Below, piece after piece: positions 1 through 6,225 of a stretch of 6,225 bases of DNA (position 1 is its first letter; each line of letters starts with the position of its first letter). The notes below the pieces were generated by a model, which saw only the letters and a list, made by a program, of their open reading frames with translations, did no database searches and had not been told where the DNA came from. Position numbers and translations under genes: made by a program. The stretch comes from Deltaproteobacteria bacterium (GTDB taxonomy: Bacteria; Desulfobacterota; Desulfobacteria; Desulfobacterales; Desulfatirhabdiaceae). The stretch is taken from the NCBI GenBank assembly GCA_026388755.1, contig JAPLJE010000324.1, positions 1 to 6,225 of the forward strand, read 5' to 3'.

Positions 1-2
1 AA

Positions 3-2852
3 GCCATGGATTTTCCAACGGTCGATGGCCATGTCCCCAACCTGGACAATCTCACACCCCTGAACAAACCGCGGGTGGCCAATCTGATCACAACCGTCGA
101 GCAGACCAAATTCCATCACATCAGCCATTTTCAGGAACTGATGGAAAAGCTGAAGGATAAGGCATCCGGCAAAACCATTCCGGTTCTGGGCATCACCGGA
201 ACCGGCGGGGCCGGAAAATCCTCGCTGACCGATGAACTGATTCTGCGCCTGCTGCATGATATGCCCGAGCTGCATGTCGCGATCATCAGTTGCGATCCTT
301 CCAGAAGAAAAACCGGCGGCGCGCTTCTTGGCGATCGTATCCGGATGAATGCCATCGGAAGCCCGCGCGTTTACATGCGATCCCTGGCCACCCGCCAGTC
401 CAACACGGAAATTCCCGACACCCTGGGTGAAACCATCCAGGCCCTGAAGACTGCCGGCTTTGATCTGATCATTGCCGAAACCGCCGGCATCGGCCAGGGC
501 GACTCGCTGATCACCGATCTGGTGGACACGTCCCTGTATGTCATGACCAGCGAGTTTGGCGCAGCCTCCCAGCTTGAAAAAATCGATATGCTCGATTTCG
601 CCGATATCGTGGTCGTGAATAAATATGAAAAACGCGGCGGAGAGGATGCTGTCCGGGATGTCAGAAAGCAGGTTCAGCGAAACCGATCGGCCTGGGACCA
701 GTCTCCGGAAAGCATGCCGGTGTTTGGAACCATTGCCTCCAAATTCAATGATGACGGCGTCACAGCCCTCTACCATACCATTCTGGATACCCTGGCCGAC
801 AAGACTACGGTCCGGTTTAAAACCCGGCTCCCGAAGCCGGATACCCGGACCTCAACCTCAAAAACCATCATCATTCCACCGGAACGCACCCGCTATCTTG
901 CTGAAATATCCGATACCGTCAGGAAATACCACCAGAAAACCGAAACCCAAGCCCAAGCCATCCGCACAGCCTGGCATCTGGAAGAGGCCATCAAATCCGT
1001 TGAACAAAACCTGTCCAGCGATATGTCAGCGCTTTTGTTTCAGCTTAAGGACGAGACCTCCCGCGCCAAAAAACAGGTGGAAGCTGAATCCAGGGCCATC
1101 TTGAAAGAATGGGATGACATCAAGGCCGCCTACACTCAGGATACGCTCACCTATGAGGTTCGGGGTTGCGACATCAAGGTTTCGCTTTACACCGAATCCC
1201 TGTCTCATAAAAAAATCCCCAAGATCTCCATTCCCCGTTTTAAAGATCCCGGCGAAATTTATCGTTGGATGCGCGAGGAAAACGTCCCCGGACGATTTCC
1301 CTATACCGGCGGCGTGTTTCCGTTAAAGCGGGTCGGCGAAGACCCCACGCGAATGTTTGCCGGAGAAGGAGACCCGGCCCGAACCAACCGGCGCTTCAAG
1401 CTGCCTTCAGGAAACTACGACGCCAAGCGCCTGTCCACGGCATTCGATTCCGCAACCCTGTACGGGTACGATCCGGAGACGCGACCGGATATTTATGGAA
1501 AAATCGGCACCTCCGGAGTCAGCATCTGCACCCTGGAAGACGTCAAGATCCTTTACGGCGGTTTTGATCTCTGCGCGCCCAGCACATCAGTTTCCATGAC
1601 CATCAATGGCCCGGCGCCCATCATTCTAGCCATGTTCATGAACACAGCCATCGACCAGCAGGTGGACAAATTCGCGGAAAAAAACGGCCGGCAGCCATCC
1701 GAAGACGAATATGCTCAGATTCGCGCCGAGGCCCTTTCCACAGTCCGGGGAACGGTTCAGGCAGATATTTTGAAAGAAGACCAGGGACAGAACACCTGTA
1801 TTTTTTCCATTGAATTTGCCCTGAAAATGATGGGCGATATTCAGGAATTCTTCATTCAGAACCGGGTCCGCAATTTCTACTCCGTGTCCATATCCGGATA
1901 CCATATTGCCGAGGCCGGCGCCAATCCCCTCACCCAGCTGGCACTGACCCTATCCAACGGCTTTACCTACGTGGAGTATTACCTTTCCCGGAAAATGCCG
2001 ATAGACAGCTTTGCGCCGAATCTGTCCTTTTTCTTTTCAAACGGCATGGATCCAGAGTTCACGGTTATCGGAAGGGTAGCGCGCCGGATCTGGTCCATTG
2101 CCATGAAGGAAAAATACAAATCATCCGAGCGGTCCCAGATGCTCAAATACCATATTCAGACATCCGGTCGGTCGCTTCACAGCCAGGATATTCAGTTCAA
2201 TGATATCCGGACCACGCTTCAGGCACTGTGCGCCATTTACGATAACTGCAACAGCCTTCATACCAACGCATTTGATGAGGCCATCACAACGCCCAGCACC
2301 GAATCCGTGCGAAGGGCTCTGGCCATTCAGCTGATCATCAACCGGGAATGGGGGCTGGCCAAAAATGAAAACATGAATCAGGGCAGTTTTATCGTGGAAG
2401 AGCTCACCCGCCTGGTCGAGGAAGCCATACTGTTGGAGTTCGACAGGATCACCGAACGCGGCGGAGTTCTGGGCGCCATGGAAACCGGCTATCAGCGCAG
2501 CAAGATTCAGGAAGAATCCATTCACTACGAAATTCTGAAACACACCGGCGAATACCCCATTGTCGGTGTCAACACCTTCCGTGATCCCAACATTTCCAGC
2601 GATGAACTCAGCGACGGCGTTGAACTGGCCAGGGCATCCGAAGAAGAAAAAGAATCCCAGATCCGGCGTCTGGCGGAATTCAAGGACAAGCACCAACACG
2701 AAGCTCCGGCAGCACTAAAGCGCCTTCAGCAGGTGGCGTTTTCCGGAGAGAACCTCTTTGCCGAGCTGATGCATTCCGTTCGCGTATGCTCGCTGGGGCA
2801 GATCACCCAAGCCCTGTATGATGTGGGCGGGAAGTATCGGAGAAATATGTAA
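3..2852 (+). CDS. icmF: Fused isobutyryl-CoA mutase IcmF (5'-partial: GTPase chaperone and mutase domains)
   Basis: Adenosylcobalamin-dependent mutase interconverting isobutyryl-CoA and n-butyryl-CoA, with its own G-protein chaperone in the same chain. Numbering is from the ATG at base 6. The G domain (about 55-270) shows Walker A GTGGAGKS (65-72), the MeaB/ArgK-like [16 protein letters not shown] (96-111), ETAGIGQ (158-164) and base-recognition NKYE (205-208). A helical linker follows, then the mutase barrel (about 400-948) with [12 protein letters not shown] (445-456), Q585, Y632-H633 and the IcmF-like C-terminus GGKYRRNM. F451 and Q595 occupy the places of methylmalonyl-CoA mutase Tyr89 and Arg207; Phe/Gln is the isobutyryl-CoA mutase signature. 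As I recall, C. metallidurans IcmF has F598/Q742, the same 144-residue spacing and an offset of 147. About 147 residues, including the N-terminal B12-binding domain, therefore lie upstream. The frame is open to the left edge with no RBS before base 6, so that ATG is internal. The stop is TAA. Confidence 0.93.
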   Translation, partial: AMDFPTVDGHVPNLDNLTPLNKPRVANLITTVEQTKFHHISHFQELMEKLKDKASGKTIPVLGITGTGGAGKSSLTDELILRLLHDMPELHVAIISCDPSRRKTGGALLGDRIRMNAIGSPRVYMRSLATRQSNTEIPDTLGETIQALKTAGFDLIIAETAGIGQGDSLITDLVDTSLYVMTSEFGAASQLEKIDMLDFADIVVVNKYEKRGGEDAVRDVRKQVQRNRSAWDQSPESMPVFGTIASKFNDDGVTALYHTILDTLADKTTVRFKTRLPKPDTRTSTSKTIIIPPERTRYLAEISDTVRKYHQKTETQAQAIRTAWHLEEAIKSVEQNLSSDMSALLFQLKDETSRAKKQVEAESRAILKEWDDIKAAYTQDTLTYEVRGCDIKVSLYTESLSHKKIPKISIPRFKDPGEIYRWMREENVPGRFPYTGGVFPLKRVGEDPTRMFAGEGDPARTNRRFKLPSGNYDAKRLSTAFDSATLYGYDPETRPDIYGKIGTSGVSICTLEDVKILYGGFDLCAPSTSVSMTINGPAPIILAMFMNTAIDQQVDKFAEKNGRQPSEDEYAQIRAEALSTVRGTVQADILKEDQGQNTCIFSIEFALKMMGDIQEFFIQNRVRNFYSVSISGYHIAEAGANPLTQLALTLSNGFTYVEYYLSRKMPIDSFAPNLSFFFSNGMDPEFTVIGRVARRIWSIAMKEKYKSSERSQMLKYHIQTSGRSLHSQDIQFNDIRTTLQALCAIYDNCNSLHTNAFDEAITTPSTESVRRALAIQLIINREWGLAKNENMNQGSFIVEELTRLVEEAILLEFDRITERGGVLGAMETGYQRSKIQEESIHYEILKHTGEYPIVGVNTFRDPNISSDELSDGVELARASEEEKESQIRRLAEFKDKHQHEAPAALKRLQQVAFSGENLFAELMHSVRVCSLGQITQALYDVGGKYRRNM

Positions 2853-2859
2853 AAATAAA

Positions 2860-2934
2860 GGCTGAACACTGAAGACTAAAGGCTTTTGATGATTTTAATT
2901 AATCTTTTAACCTTCTGTCTTCAAGCCTTCAGCC
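2860..2934. repeat. Imperfect inverted repeat made of degenerate heptamers
   Basis: The left arm (2860-2887) reads as four 7-base units: GGCTGAA, CACTGAA, GACTAAA, GGCTTTT. The right arm, read on the minus strand from 2934, gives GGCTGAA, GGCTTGAA, GACAGAA, GGTT. The arms pair as a long broken hairpin: 2860-2866 with 2928-2934 (7 bp), 2870-2876 with 2917-2923 (7 bp) and 2879-2882 with 2911-2914 (4 bp). The loop is AT-rich and contains the palindrome TTAATTAA (2895-2902). Five T residues (2945-2949) follow ten bases after the stem. It fills most of the gap between icmF and the thiolase gene. It could act as a weak terminator, an mRNA-processing hairpin or a dispersed intergenic repeat; the sequence alone does not decide which. 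Confidence 0.75.
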
Positions 2935-2970
2935 TATCTACCTGTTTTTCTCAACAAAGGAGACGCTTAA

Positions 2971-4146
2971 ATGAAAGAAGCGGTCATTGTCAGCGCGGCC
3001 AGAACCCCGCTGGGCAGTTTTAACGGATCATTGAGCGCTATCGGGGCAACCCAGCTGGGAGCCATCGTTATCGAGGCCGCGATCGAACGGGCCAAAATCG
3101 CCAAATCCGCGGTTAACGAGGTCATCATGGGCCAGGTCCTGCCCTGTGGATATGGCCAGAATCCGGCCAAGCAGGCTGCGGTCAGGGCCGGCATGCCCTG
3201 GGAAGTGGAGTGCATTACAATCAACAAGGTTTGCGGATCTGCTTTAAAAGCCGTAATGCTGGCAGCCCAGGCTATTCAGACCGGAGACGCCGACGTGGTG
3301 GTCGCCGGCGGCATGGAAAATATGAGCATGGCCCCCTATTACCTGGAAAAAGCCAGATTCGGTTATCGCATGGGACCGGGAAAGCTGGAAGACCATATGA
3401 TTCATGACGGGCTCTGGGACATCGTCAATGACTTTCACATGGGCATGTCTAATGAGCTGTGCTCCGAAAAATACAATATCACCCGCGAAGATCAGGACCA
3501 ATATGCCGCGGAATCCTACCGCAGGGCCATCGCCGCCATCTCTGCAGGCCGGTTCAAGGATGAAATCGTCCCGGTCCCGATTCCCCAGAGAAAGGGAAGC
3601 CCGATCCTTTTCAGCCAGGATGAATGCGCCCAGGAAACCAGCCTGGATAGCCTGTCCAAAATGAAAGGGGCCTTTAAAAAAGACGGCGTGGGAACCGCCG
3701 GAAACGCCTCGATCATCAGCGACGGGGCAGCGGCCGTTGTCGTCATGTCCCGCGAAAAGGCAATCGAGCTGGGTTGCCAGGTTCTGGCGACCATCGGGGC
3801 TCAGGCATCGTATGGCATCGACATGAAATATGTGCTGGTAGCCCCGATATGGGCCATTCCCAAATGCCTTAAAAAAGAAGGCCTGTCCAAGGACGCCATC
3901 GATCTGTATGAAATCAATGAAGCCTTCAGCGGCTCGACCGTGGCTGCGCTTCGGGAACTCGGTCTGGATCCCCAAAAAGTCAATGTAAACGGCGGCAGTG
4001 TGGCCCTTGGCCATCCCATCGGGGCCAGCGGGTGCCGACTGCTGGTAACCCTGCTGCATGAGATGATCAAACAGAACAAGAAAACCGGCATGGTTTCCCT
4101 TTGTCTGGGCGGCGGCGAAGCAGTTGCCATGATCGTAAAACGGTAA
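2971..4146 (+). CDS. Acetyl-CoA C-acetyltransferase (thiolase)
   Basis: A 391-residue thiolase II family enzyme, expected to cleave acetoacetyl-CoA with CoA to two acetyl-CoA, or the reverse condensation. The opening EAVIVSAARTPLGSF is typical. The nucleophilic cysteine is C88 in NKVCGSALKA. The other active-site parts are N316 in NEAF (316-319), H348 in GGSVALGHPIGASG (341-354) and C378 in CLGGGEA. Apart from a one-residue shift at C88, these positions match those I recall for the Zoogloea biosynthetic thiolase (C89, N316, H348, C378). HMG at 156-158 carries the Met that lines the short acyl pocket, which favours C4 substrates. Length is normal and the protein is cytosolic. The start has AAAGGAG at 2956-2962, eight bases upstream. 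It lies 118 bases after icmF and 47 before the 3-hydroxybutyryl-CoA dehydrogenase gene. Less usual are GGGEA where GGGQG is common, and APIWAIPK (291-298). A broader or branched substrate range cannot be excluded. Confidence 0.93.
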   Translation: MKEAVIVSAARTPLGSFNGSLSAIGATQLGAIVIEAAIERAKIAKSAVNEVIMGQVLPCGYGQNPAKQAAVRAGMPWEVECITINKVCGSALKAVMLAAQAIQTGDADVVVAGGMENMSMAPYYLEKARFGYRMGPGKLEDHMIHDGLWDIVNDFHMGMSNELCSEKYNITREDQDQYAAESYRRAIAAISAGRFKDEIVPVPIPQRKGSPILFSQDECAQETSLDSLSKMKGAFKKDGVGTAGNASIISDGAAAVVVMSREKAIELGCQVLATIGAQASYGIDMKYVLVAPIWAIPKCLKKEGLSKDAIDLYEINEAFSGSTVAALRELGLDPQKVNVNGGSVALGHPIGASGCRLLVTLLHEMIKQNKKTGMVSLCLGGGEAVAMIVKR

Positions 4147-4165
4147 AGGGGAATCATTCACTATT

Positions 4166-4177
4166 ATATTTAAATAT
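4166..4177. repeat. 12-bp perfect palindrome in AT-rich gap
   Basis: ATATTTAAATAT is its own reverse complement and sits in the 47-bp spacer between the thiolase gene and hbd, just before the hbd ribosome binding site. It could be an operator half-site pair for a local regulator, or simply low-complexity AT-rich DNA that keeps the hbd start region unstructured. No second copy was noticed in the other gaps of the window, which weakens the operator idea. Confidence 0.35.
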
Positions 4178-4180
4178 TAC

Positions 4181-4186
4181 GGAGGA
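4181..4186 (+). promoter_or_regulatory. Ribosome binding site that fixes the hbd start
   Basis: GGAGGA lies seven bases before the ATG at 4194. The same frame is open further upstream to an ATG at 4101 inside the thiolase gene, but that start has no comparable site and would add 31 residues before the Rossmann strand. This site therefore decides the start. Confidence 0.85.
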
Positions 4187-4193
4187 ATTTTTT

Positions 4194-5042
4194 ATGGATA
4201 TCAAAGCTTACGGCGTCATCGGCGCCGGTCAGATGGGAAACGGTATTGCTCAAGTGGCTGCCATGAGCGGTCTAAAAGTCATCATGAACGACATCAAAGC
4301 GGAATTCGTTCAGAATGGCCTGAACACAATTACCAAAAACCTGGCCCGAAGCGTTGAAAAAGGCAAAATGACGGCCGAAGAAAAAGACGCGGTGCTGGCC
4401 CGGATTTGCCCAAGCACAGCGCTTAAAGACATGGCATCCGCTGATTTTGTGGTTGAGGCTGCAACCGAGAATGAAACCTTAAAGTTTCAAATCTTCAAAC
4501 AGCTCGATGAGATCTGCCCAGCCCATGCGATTCTGGCAACCAACACCTCCTCAATTCCCATCGGCAGAATTGCCGCGCAGACCCAGAGAGCGGATAAAGT
4601 CATCGGCATGCACTTCATGAACCCGGTTCCGGTAATGAAGCTGGTTGAAGTCATTCGTGGCATCGCCACTTCGGATGAAACCTTTAAAACGACCTGGGAT
4701 CTTTCGATAAAATTCGGCAAAACGCCGGCCCTGGCCAACGACTATCCGGGCTTTATCGCCAACCGGATTCTGCTGCCCATGATCAATGAGGCTGTTTTCT
4801 GTCTCTACCACGGCGTTGGCACCCGCGAGGACATCGACACGGTGATGAAACTGGGAATGAACCACCCCATGGGGCCCCTGGCGCTTGCAGACCTCATCGG
4901 CCTGGATACCTGTCTGGCCATCATGGAAACTCTCTACAACGGATTCAAGGATTCCAAGTATCGGCCCTGCCCCCTGCTCCGAAAATATGTTGAAGCCGGA
5001 TGGCTGGGCAGAAAAACCGGACGGGGATTTTTTGAGTATTAA
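4194..5042 (+). CDS. hbd: 3-hydroxybutyryl-CoA dehydrogenase
   Basis: A 282-residue NAD(P)-dependent short-chain 3-hydroxyacyl-CoA dehydrogenase, oxidising 3-hydroxybutyryl-CoA to acetoacetyl-CoA in beta-oxidation or reducing it in the reverse direction. The N-terminal Rossmann fold begins YGVIGAGQMGNGIAQ, with the dinucleotide glycines at 10, 12 and 15 and acidic D33 at the end of the second strand, which suggests NAD. Catalytic residues are S119 (NTSS), H140 (GMHFMNPVP, 139-147), E152 (KLVEVI) and N190 (FIANR), each two past the clostridial Hbd numbering I recall (117, 138, 150, 188). The C-terminal dimerisation domain holds GMNHPMGPL (221-229) and the closing RKTGRGFFEY. At this length it is the stand-alone Hbd form, not fused to a crotonase. 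It lies 47 bases after the thiolase gene and 14 before the regulator, so it is probably co-transcribed with both. Confidence 0.95.
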   Translation: MDIKAYGVIGAGQMGNGIAQVAAMSGLKVIMNDIKAEFVQNGLNTITKNLARSVEKGKMTAEEKDAVLARICPSTALKDMASADFVVEAATENETLKFQIFKQLDEICPAHAILATNTSSIPIGRIAAQTQRADKVIGMHFMNPVPVMKLVEVIRGIATSDETFKTTWDLSIKFGKTPALANDYPGFIANRILLPMINEAVFCLYHGVGTREDIDTVMKLGMNHPMGPLALADLIGLDTCLAIMETLYNGFKDSKYRPCPLLRKYVEAGWLGRKTGRGFFEY

Positions 5043-5056
5043 ATAAAGGAGGTCTT

Positions 5057-5611
5057 ATGCCGAAAAAAACAGCGGATTCAACCGCCACCGTCATTGGACA
5101 AAAAATCAAGAAAGTTCGCACGGACAAGAATATTACGCTGGATAACATTGCCAATGAGACCGGTTTTTCCATCGATCATCTCAAGAAAATCGAGTCGGGG
5201 AAAATCACCCCGCCGGTCGGTGCCATCCTTCAGATTTCCCGGGCCTTGAAAATCGATTCCGGAATCCTCCTCAAGGAAGAGCCGTCCAGCCTCAAGGATC
5301 GGATCAAGGCCTATACCAAGCGAACCGAACACTATGCTTATGCGACCTTGACTCCGGGAGCTGAAAACAAGCATTTGAAGGCATTCCGGGTGACCATTGA
5401 TGCGTTTCAGGAGCATCTTGGCGTCGGGTACCATCACGAGGGTGAAGAATTCGTCTATGTGCTGTCCGGAAAAATCGAAATCGTGGTCGGCGAACATATC
5501 AACAAACTGGAGACCGGGGATACCCTACATTTTAACTCCGGCATTCAGCACAATCTGCGCAATTGCGGCGAAACCACTGCCGAACTGATCGTGGTGGTAT
5601 ACAGCCCCTGA
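5057..5611 (+). CDS. XRE-family HTH regulator with C-terminal cupin domain
   Basis: A 184-residue transcription factor. An XRE-type helix-turn-helix spans about residues 13-67 (IGQKIKKVRTDKNITLDNIA at 13-32, probable recognition helix near 38-49). A linker (68-108) leads to a single cupin barrel (about 109-182). Cupin motif 1 is YHHEGEEFVYVLSG (125-138) and motif 2 is GDTLHFNSGIQHNLRN (154-169). Likely metal ligands are H127, E131 and H165; the place of the first histidine of the usual HxH is Y125, with H126 next to it. Family members sense small molecules through the cupin and repress or activate nearby genes; here the ligand may be an acyl-CoA or carboxylic acid, which is inference. Start: AAGGAGG at 5046-5052, four bases upstream, almost ideal. 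It sits 14 bases after hbd and 19 before the acyl-CoA dehydrogenase gene, so it is probably co-transcribed and could regulate its own operon. No operator was identified with confidence. Confidence 0.9.
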   Translation: MPKKTADSTATVIGQKIKKVRTDKNITLDNIANETGFSIDHLKKIESGKITPPVGAILQISRALKIDSGILLKEEPSSLKDRIKAYTKRTEHYAYATLTPGAENKHLKAFRVTIDAFQEHLGVGYHHEGEEFVYVLSGKIEIVVGEHINKLETGDTLHFNSGIQHNLRNCGETTAELIVVVYSP

Positions 5612-5630
5612 TCTCTATAAGAGGAAGGAT

Positions 5631-6225
5631 ATGTCATACAAACTGACCGATGAACAACTCATGATTCAGGCCATGGTGCGGGAATTCTCCCGTAAGGTTG
5701 TGGCCCCGGAAGCCGCCGAGCGCGATCAGAACAAGGAATTCCCCGCTCAGATTTTAAAAAAAATGGGCGAACTGGGGTTTATGGGCATGATGATTCCCCC
5801 GGAATATGGCGGCGAGGGCGCGGACACCATCAGCTATGTGCTGGCGCTTTCAGAAATCGCCTATTCCTGCGCCTCGACCGCTGTTGTCATGTCAGTGCAC
5901 AATTCAATCGTCTGCGAGAGCATTTACCATTTTGGCTCAGAGGATCAAAAACAGCTATACCTCAAACCCCTGGCTGCCGGAAAAATCATCGGCGCCTTTG
6001 CCCTGACCGAACCCCATGCCGGCTCCGATCCTGTGGCGCAGACAACCTCGGCGGTTCGCGACGGGAACGACTATGTCATTAACGGAGTCAAACGTTTCAT
6101 TTCCACAGGTCTTAACGCCGGACTGGTGATTGTCACTGCCAAAACCGATGAGACACAACGTCACAAGGGGATCAGCGCATTCATCATTCCCAGAAAAACC
6201 CAGGGCCTGATTGTCGGAAGAACCG
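5631..6225 (+). CDS. Acyl-CoA dehydrogenase, short-chain type (3'-partial)
   Basis: First 198 residues of an FAD enzyme that oxidises an acyl-CoA to the 2,3-enoyl-CoA and passes electrons to electron-transfer flavoprotein. The frame runs open off the right edge; the family is usually about 380 residues, so roughly half is visible. The helical N-terminal domain begins MSYKLTDEQLMIQAMVREFS. The middle beta domain contains FALTEPHAGSDPVA (123-136), which fits the PROSITE acyl-CoA dehydrogenase signature 1 as I recall it, and NGVKRFISTG (151-160), the FAD-contacting strand where WITN-like sequence is common. The catalytic glutamate lies beyond the window, so substrate choice cannot be judged directly. 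Next to icmF, hbd and a thiolase gene, butyryl-CoA is the likeliest substrate; isobutyryl-CoA or another short branched acyl-CoA is possible. Start: GAGGA at 5621-5625, five bases before ATG; the gene follows the regulator by 19 bases. Confidence 0.9.
   Translation, partial: MSYKLTDEQLMIQAMVREFSRKVVAPEAAERDQNKEFPAQILKKMGELGFMGMMIPPEYGGEGADTISYVLALSEIAYSCASTAVVMSVHNSIVCESIYHFGSEDQKQLYLKPLAAGKIIGAFALTEPHAGSDPVAQTTSAVRDGNDYVINGVKRFISTGLNAGLVIVTAKTDETQRHKGISAFIIPRKTQGLIVGRT

Noticed and set aside
6..8. ATG at base 6 as the true start of the mutase
   Set aside because: It has no room for a ribosome binding site, the frame is open to the edge, and the predicted protein would lack the N-terminal cobalamin domain that defines IcmF. 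The residue offset to known IcmF also points to about 147 missing residues.
625..1104. 159-codon open frame on the plus strand in another frame of icmF
   Set aside because: Proline- and arginine-rich shadow of a well-supported gene; no domain and no start signal of its own.
2121..2699. 192-codon open frame on the minus strand
   Set aside because: Antisense to the conserved mutase barrel of icmF; composition is typical of a shadow frame, with no recognisable motif.
3..2852. Methylmalonyl-CoA mutase or alkylsuccinyl-CoA mutase
   Set aside because: The domain order (G domain before barrel, no C-terminal B12 domain) and the Phe/Gln pocket residues fit IcmF instead.
2853..2970. Promoter or canonical intrinsic terminator in the gap after icmF
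   Set aside because: TTGATG (2886-2891) has no good -10 partner at proper spacing. The hairpin stem is broken by mismatches and the T run starts ten bases after it, so neither element can be called; only the inverted repeat is reported.
3244..4161. 305-codon open frame on the minus strand
   Set aside because: It lies fully antisense to the thiolase gene, whose catalytic motifs are intact; the translation shows no recognisable domain and is a codon-bias shadow.
4101..4193. Longer N-terminus for hbd starting inside the thiolase gene
   Set aside because: No ribosome binding site, and the added 31 residues are out-of-frame thiolase coding sequence before a complete Rossmann start; the site at 4181-4186 supports the ATG at 4194.

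Overview
The window reads as one stretch of a bacterial acyl-CoA catabolic operon, with every gene on the + strand. The base composition (moderately GC-rich coding DNA, AT-rich gaps) and the gene mix suggest an anaerobic, fatty-acid-oxidising member of the Desulfobacterota or a similar syntrophic or sulfate-reducing bacterium. The mix is a fused B12-dependent isobutyryl-CoA mutase, a thiolase, a short 3-hydroxyacyl-CoA dehydrogenase, an HTH-cupin regulator and a short-chain-type acyl-CoA dehydrogenase. The taxonomic call is inference from recollection of protein style, not a search.

Layout: (1) bases 3-2852, most of icmF, cut by the left edge. The G-protein chaperone domain and the mutase barrel are present, and the N-terminal cobalamin domain should lie just upstream. 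(2) 2853-2970, a 118-bp AT-rich gap with an imperfect inverted repeat built from degenerate heptamers. (3) 2971-4146, an acetyl-CoA C-acetyltransferase type thiolase. (4) 4194-5042, 3-hydroxybutyryl-CoA dehydrogenase. (5) 5057-5611, a small XRE-HTH plus cupin regulator. (6) 5631 to the right edge, the first half of an acyl-CoA dehydrogenase.

Taken together the genes can carry isobutyryl-CoA to acetyl-CoA: the mutase makes n-butyryl-CoA, the acyl-CoA dehydrogenase makes crotonyl-CoA, a crotonase (not in the window) would hydrate it, the 3-hydroxybutyryl-CoA dehydrogenase makes acetoacetyl-CoA and the thiolase splits it to two acetyl-CoA. Residues F451 and Q595 of the visible mutase reading frame are those expected for a monocarboxylic acyl-CoA (isobutyryl type), not for methylmalonyl-CoA. 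The last four genes are tightly packed (gaps of 47, 14 and 19 bases), so the regulator is probably co-transcribed with the enzymes.

I do not see an obviously new system. The items most worth a second look are the heptamer hairpin, the regulator embedded in the operon with its altered cupin metal motif, and the compact isobutyrate-oxidation gene set.
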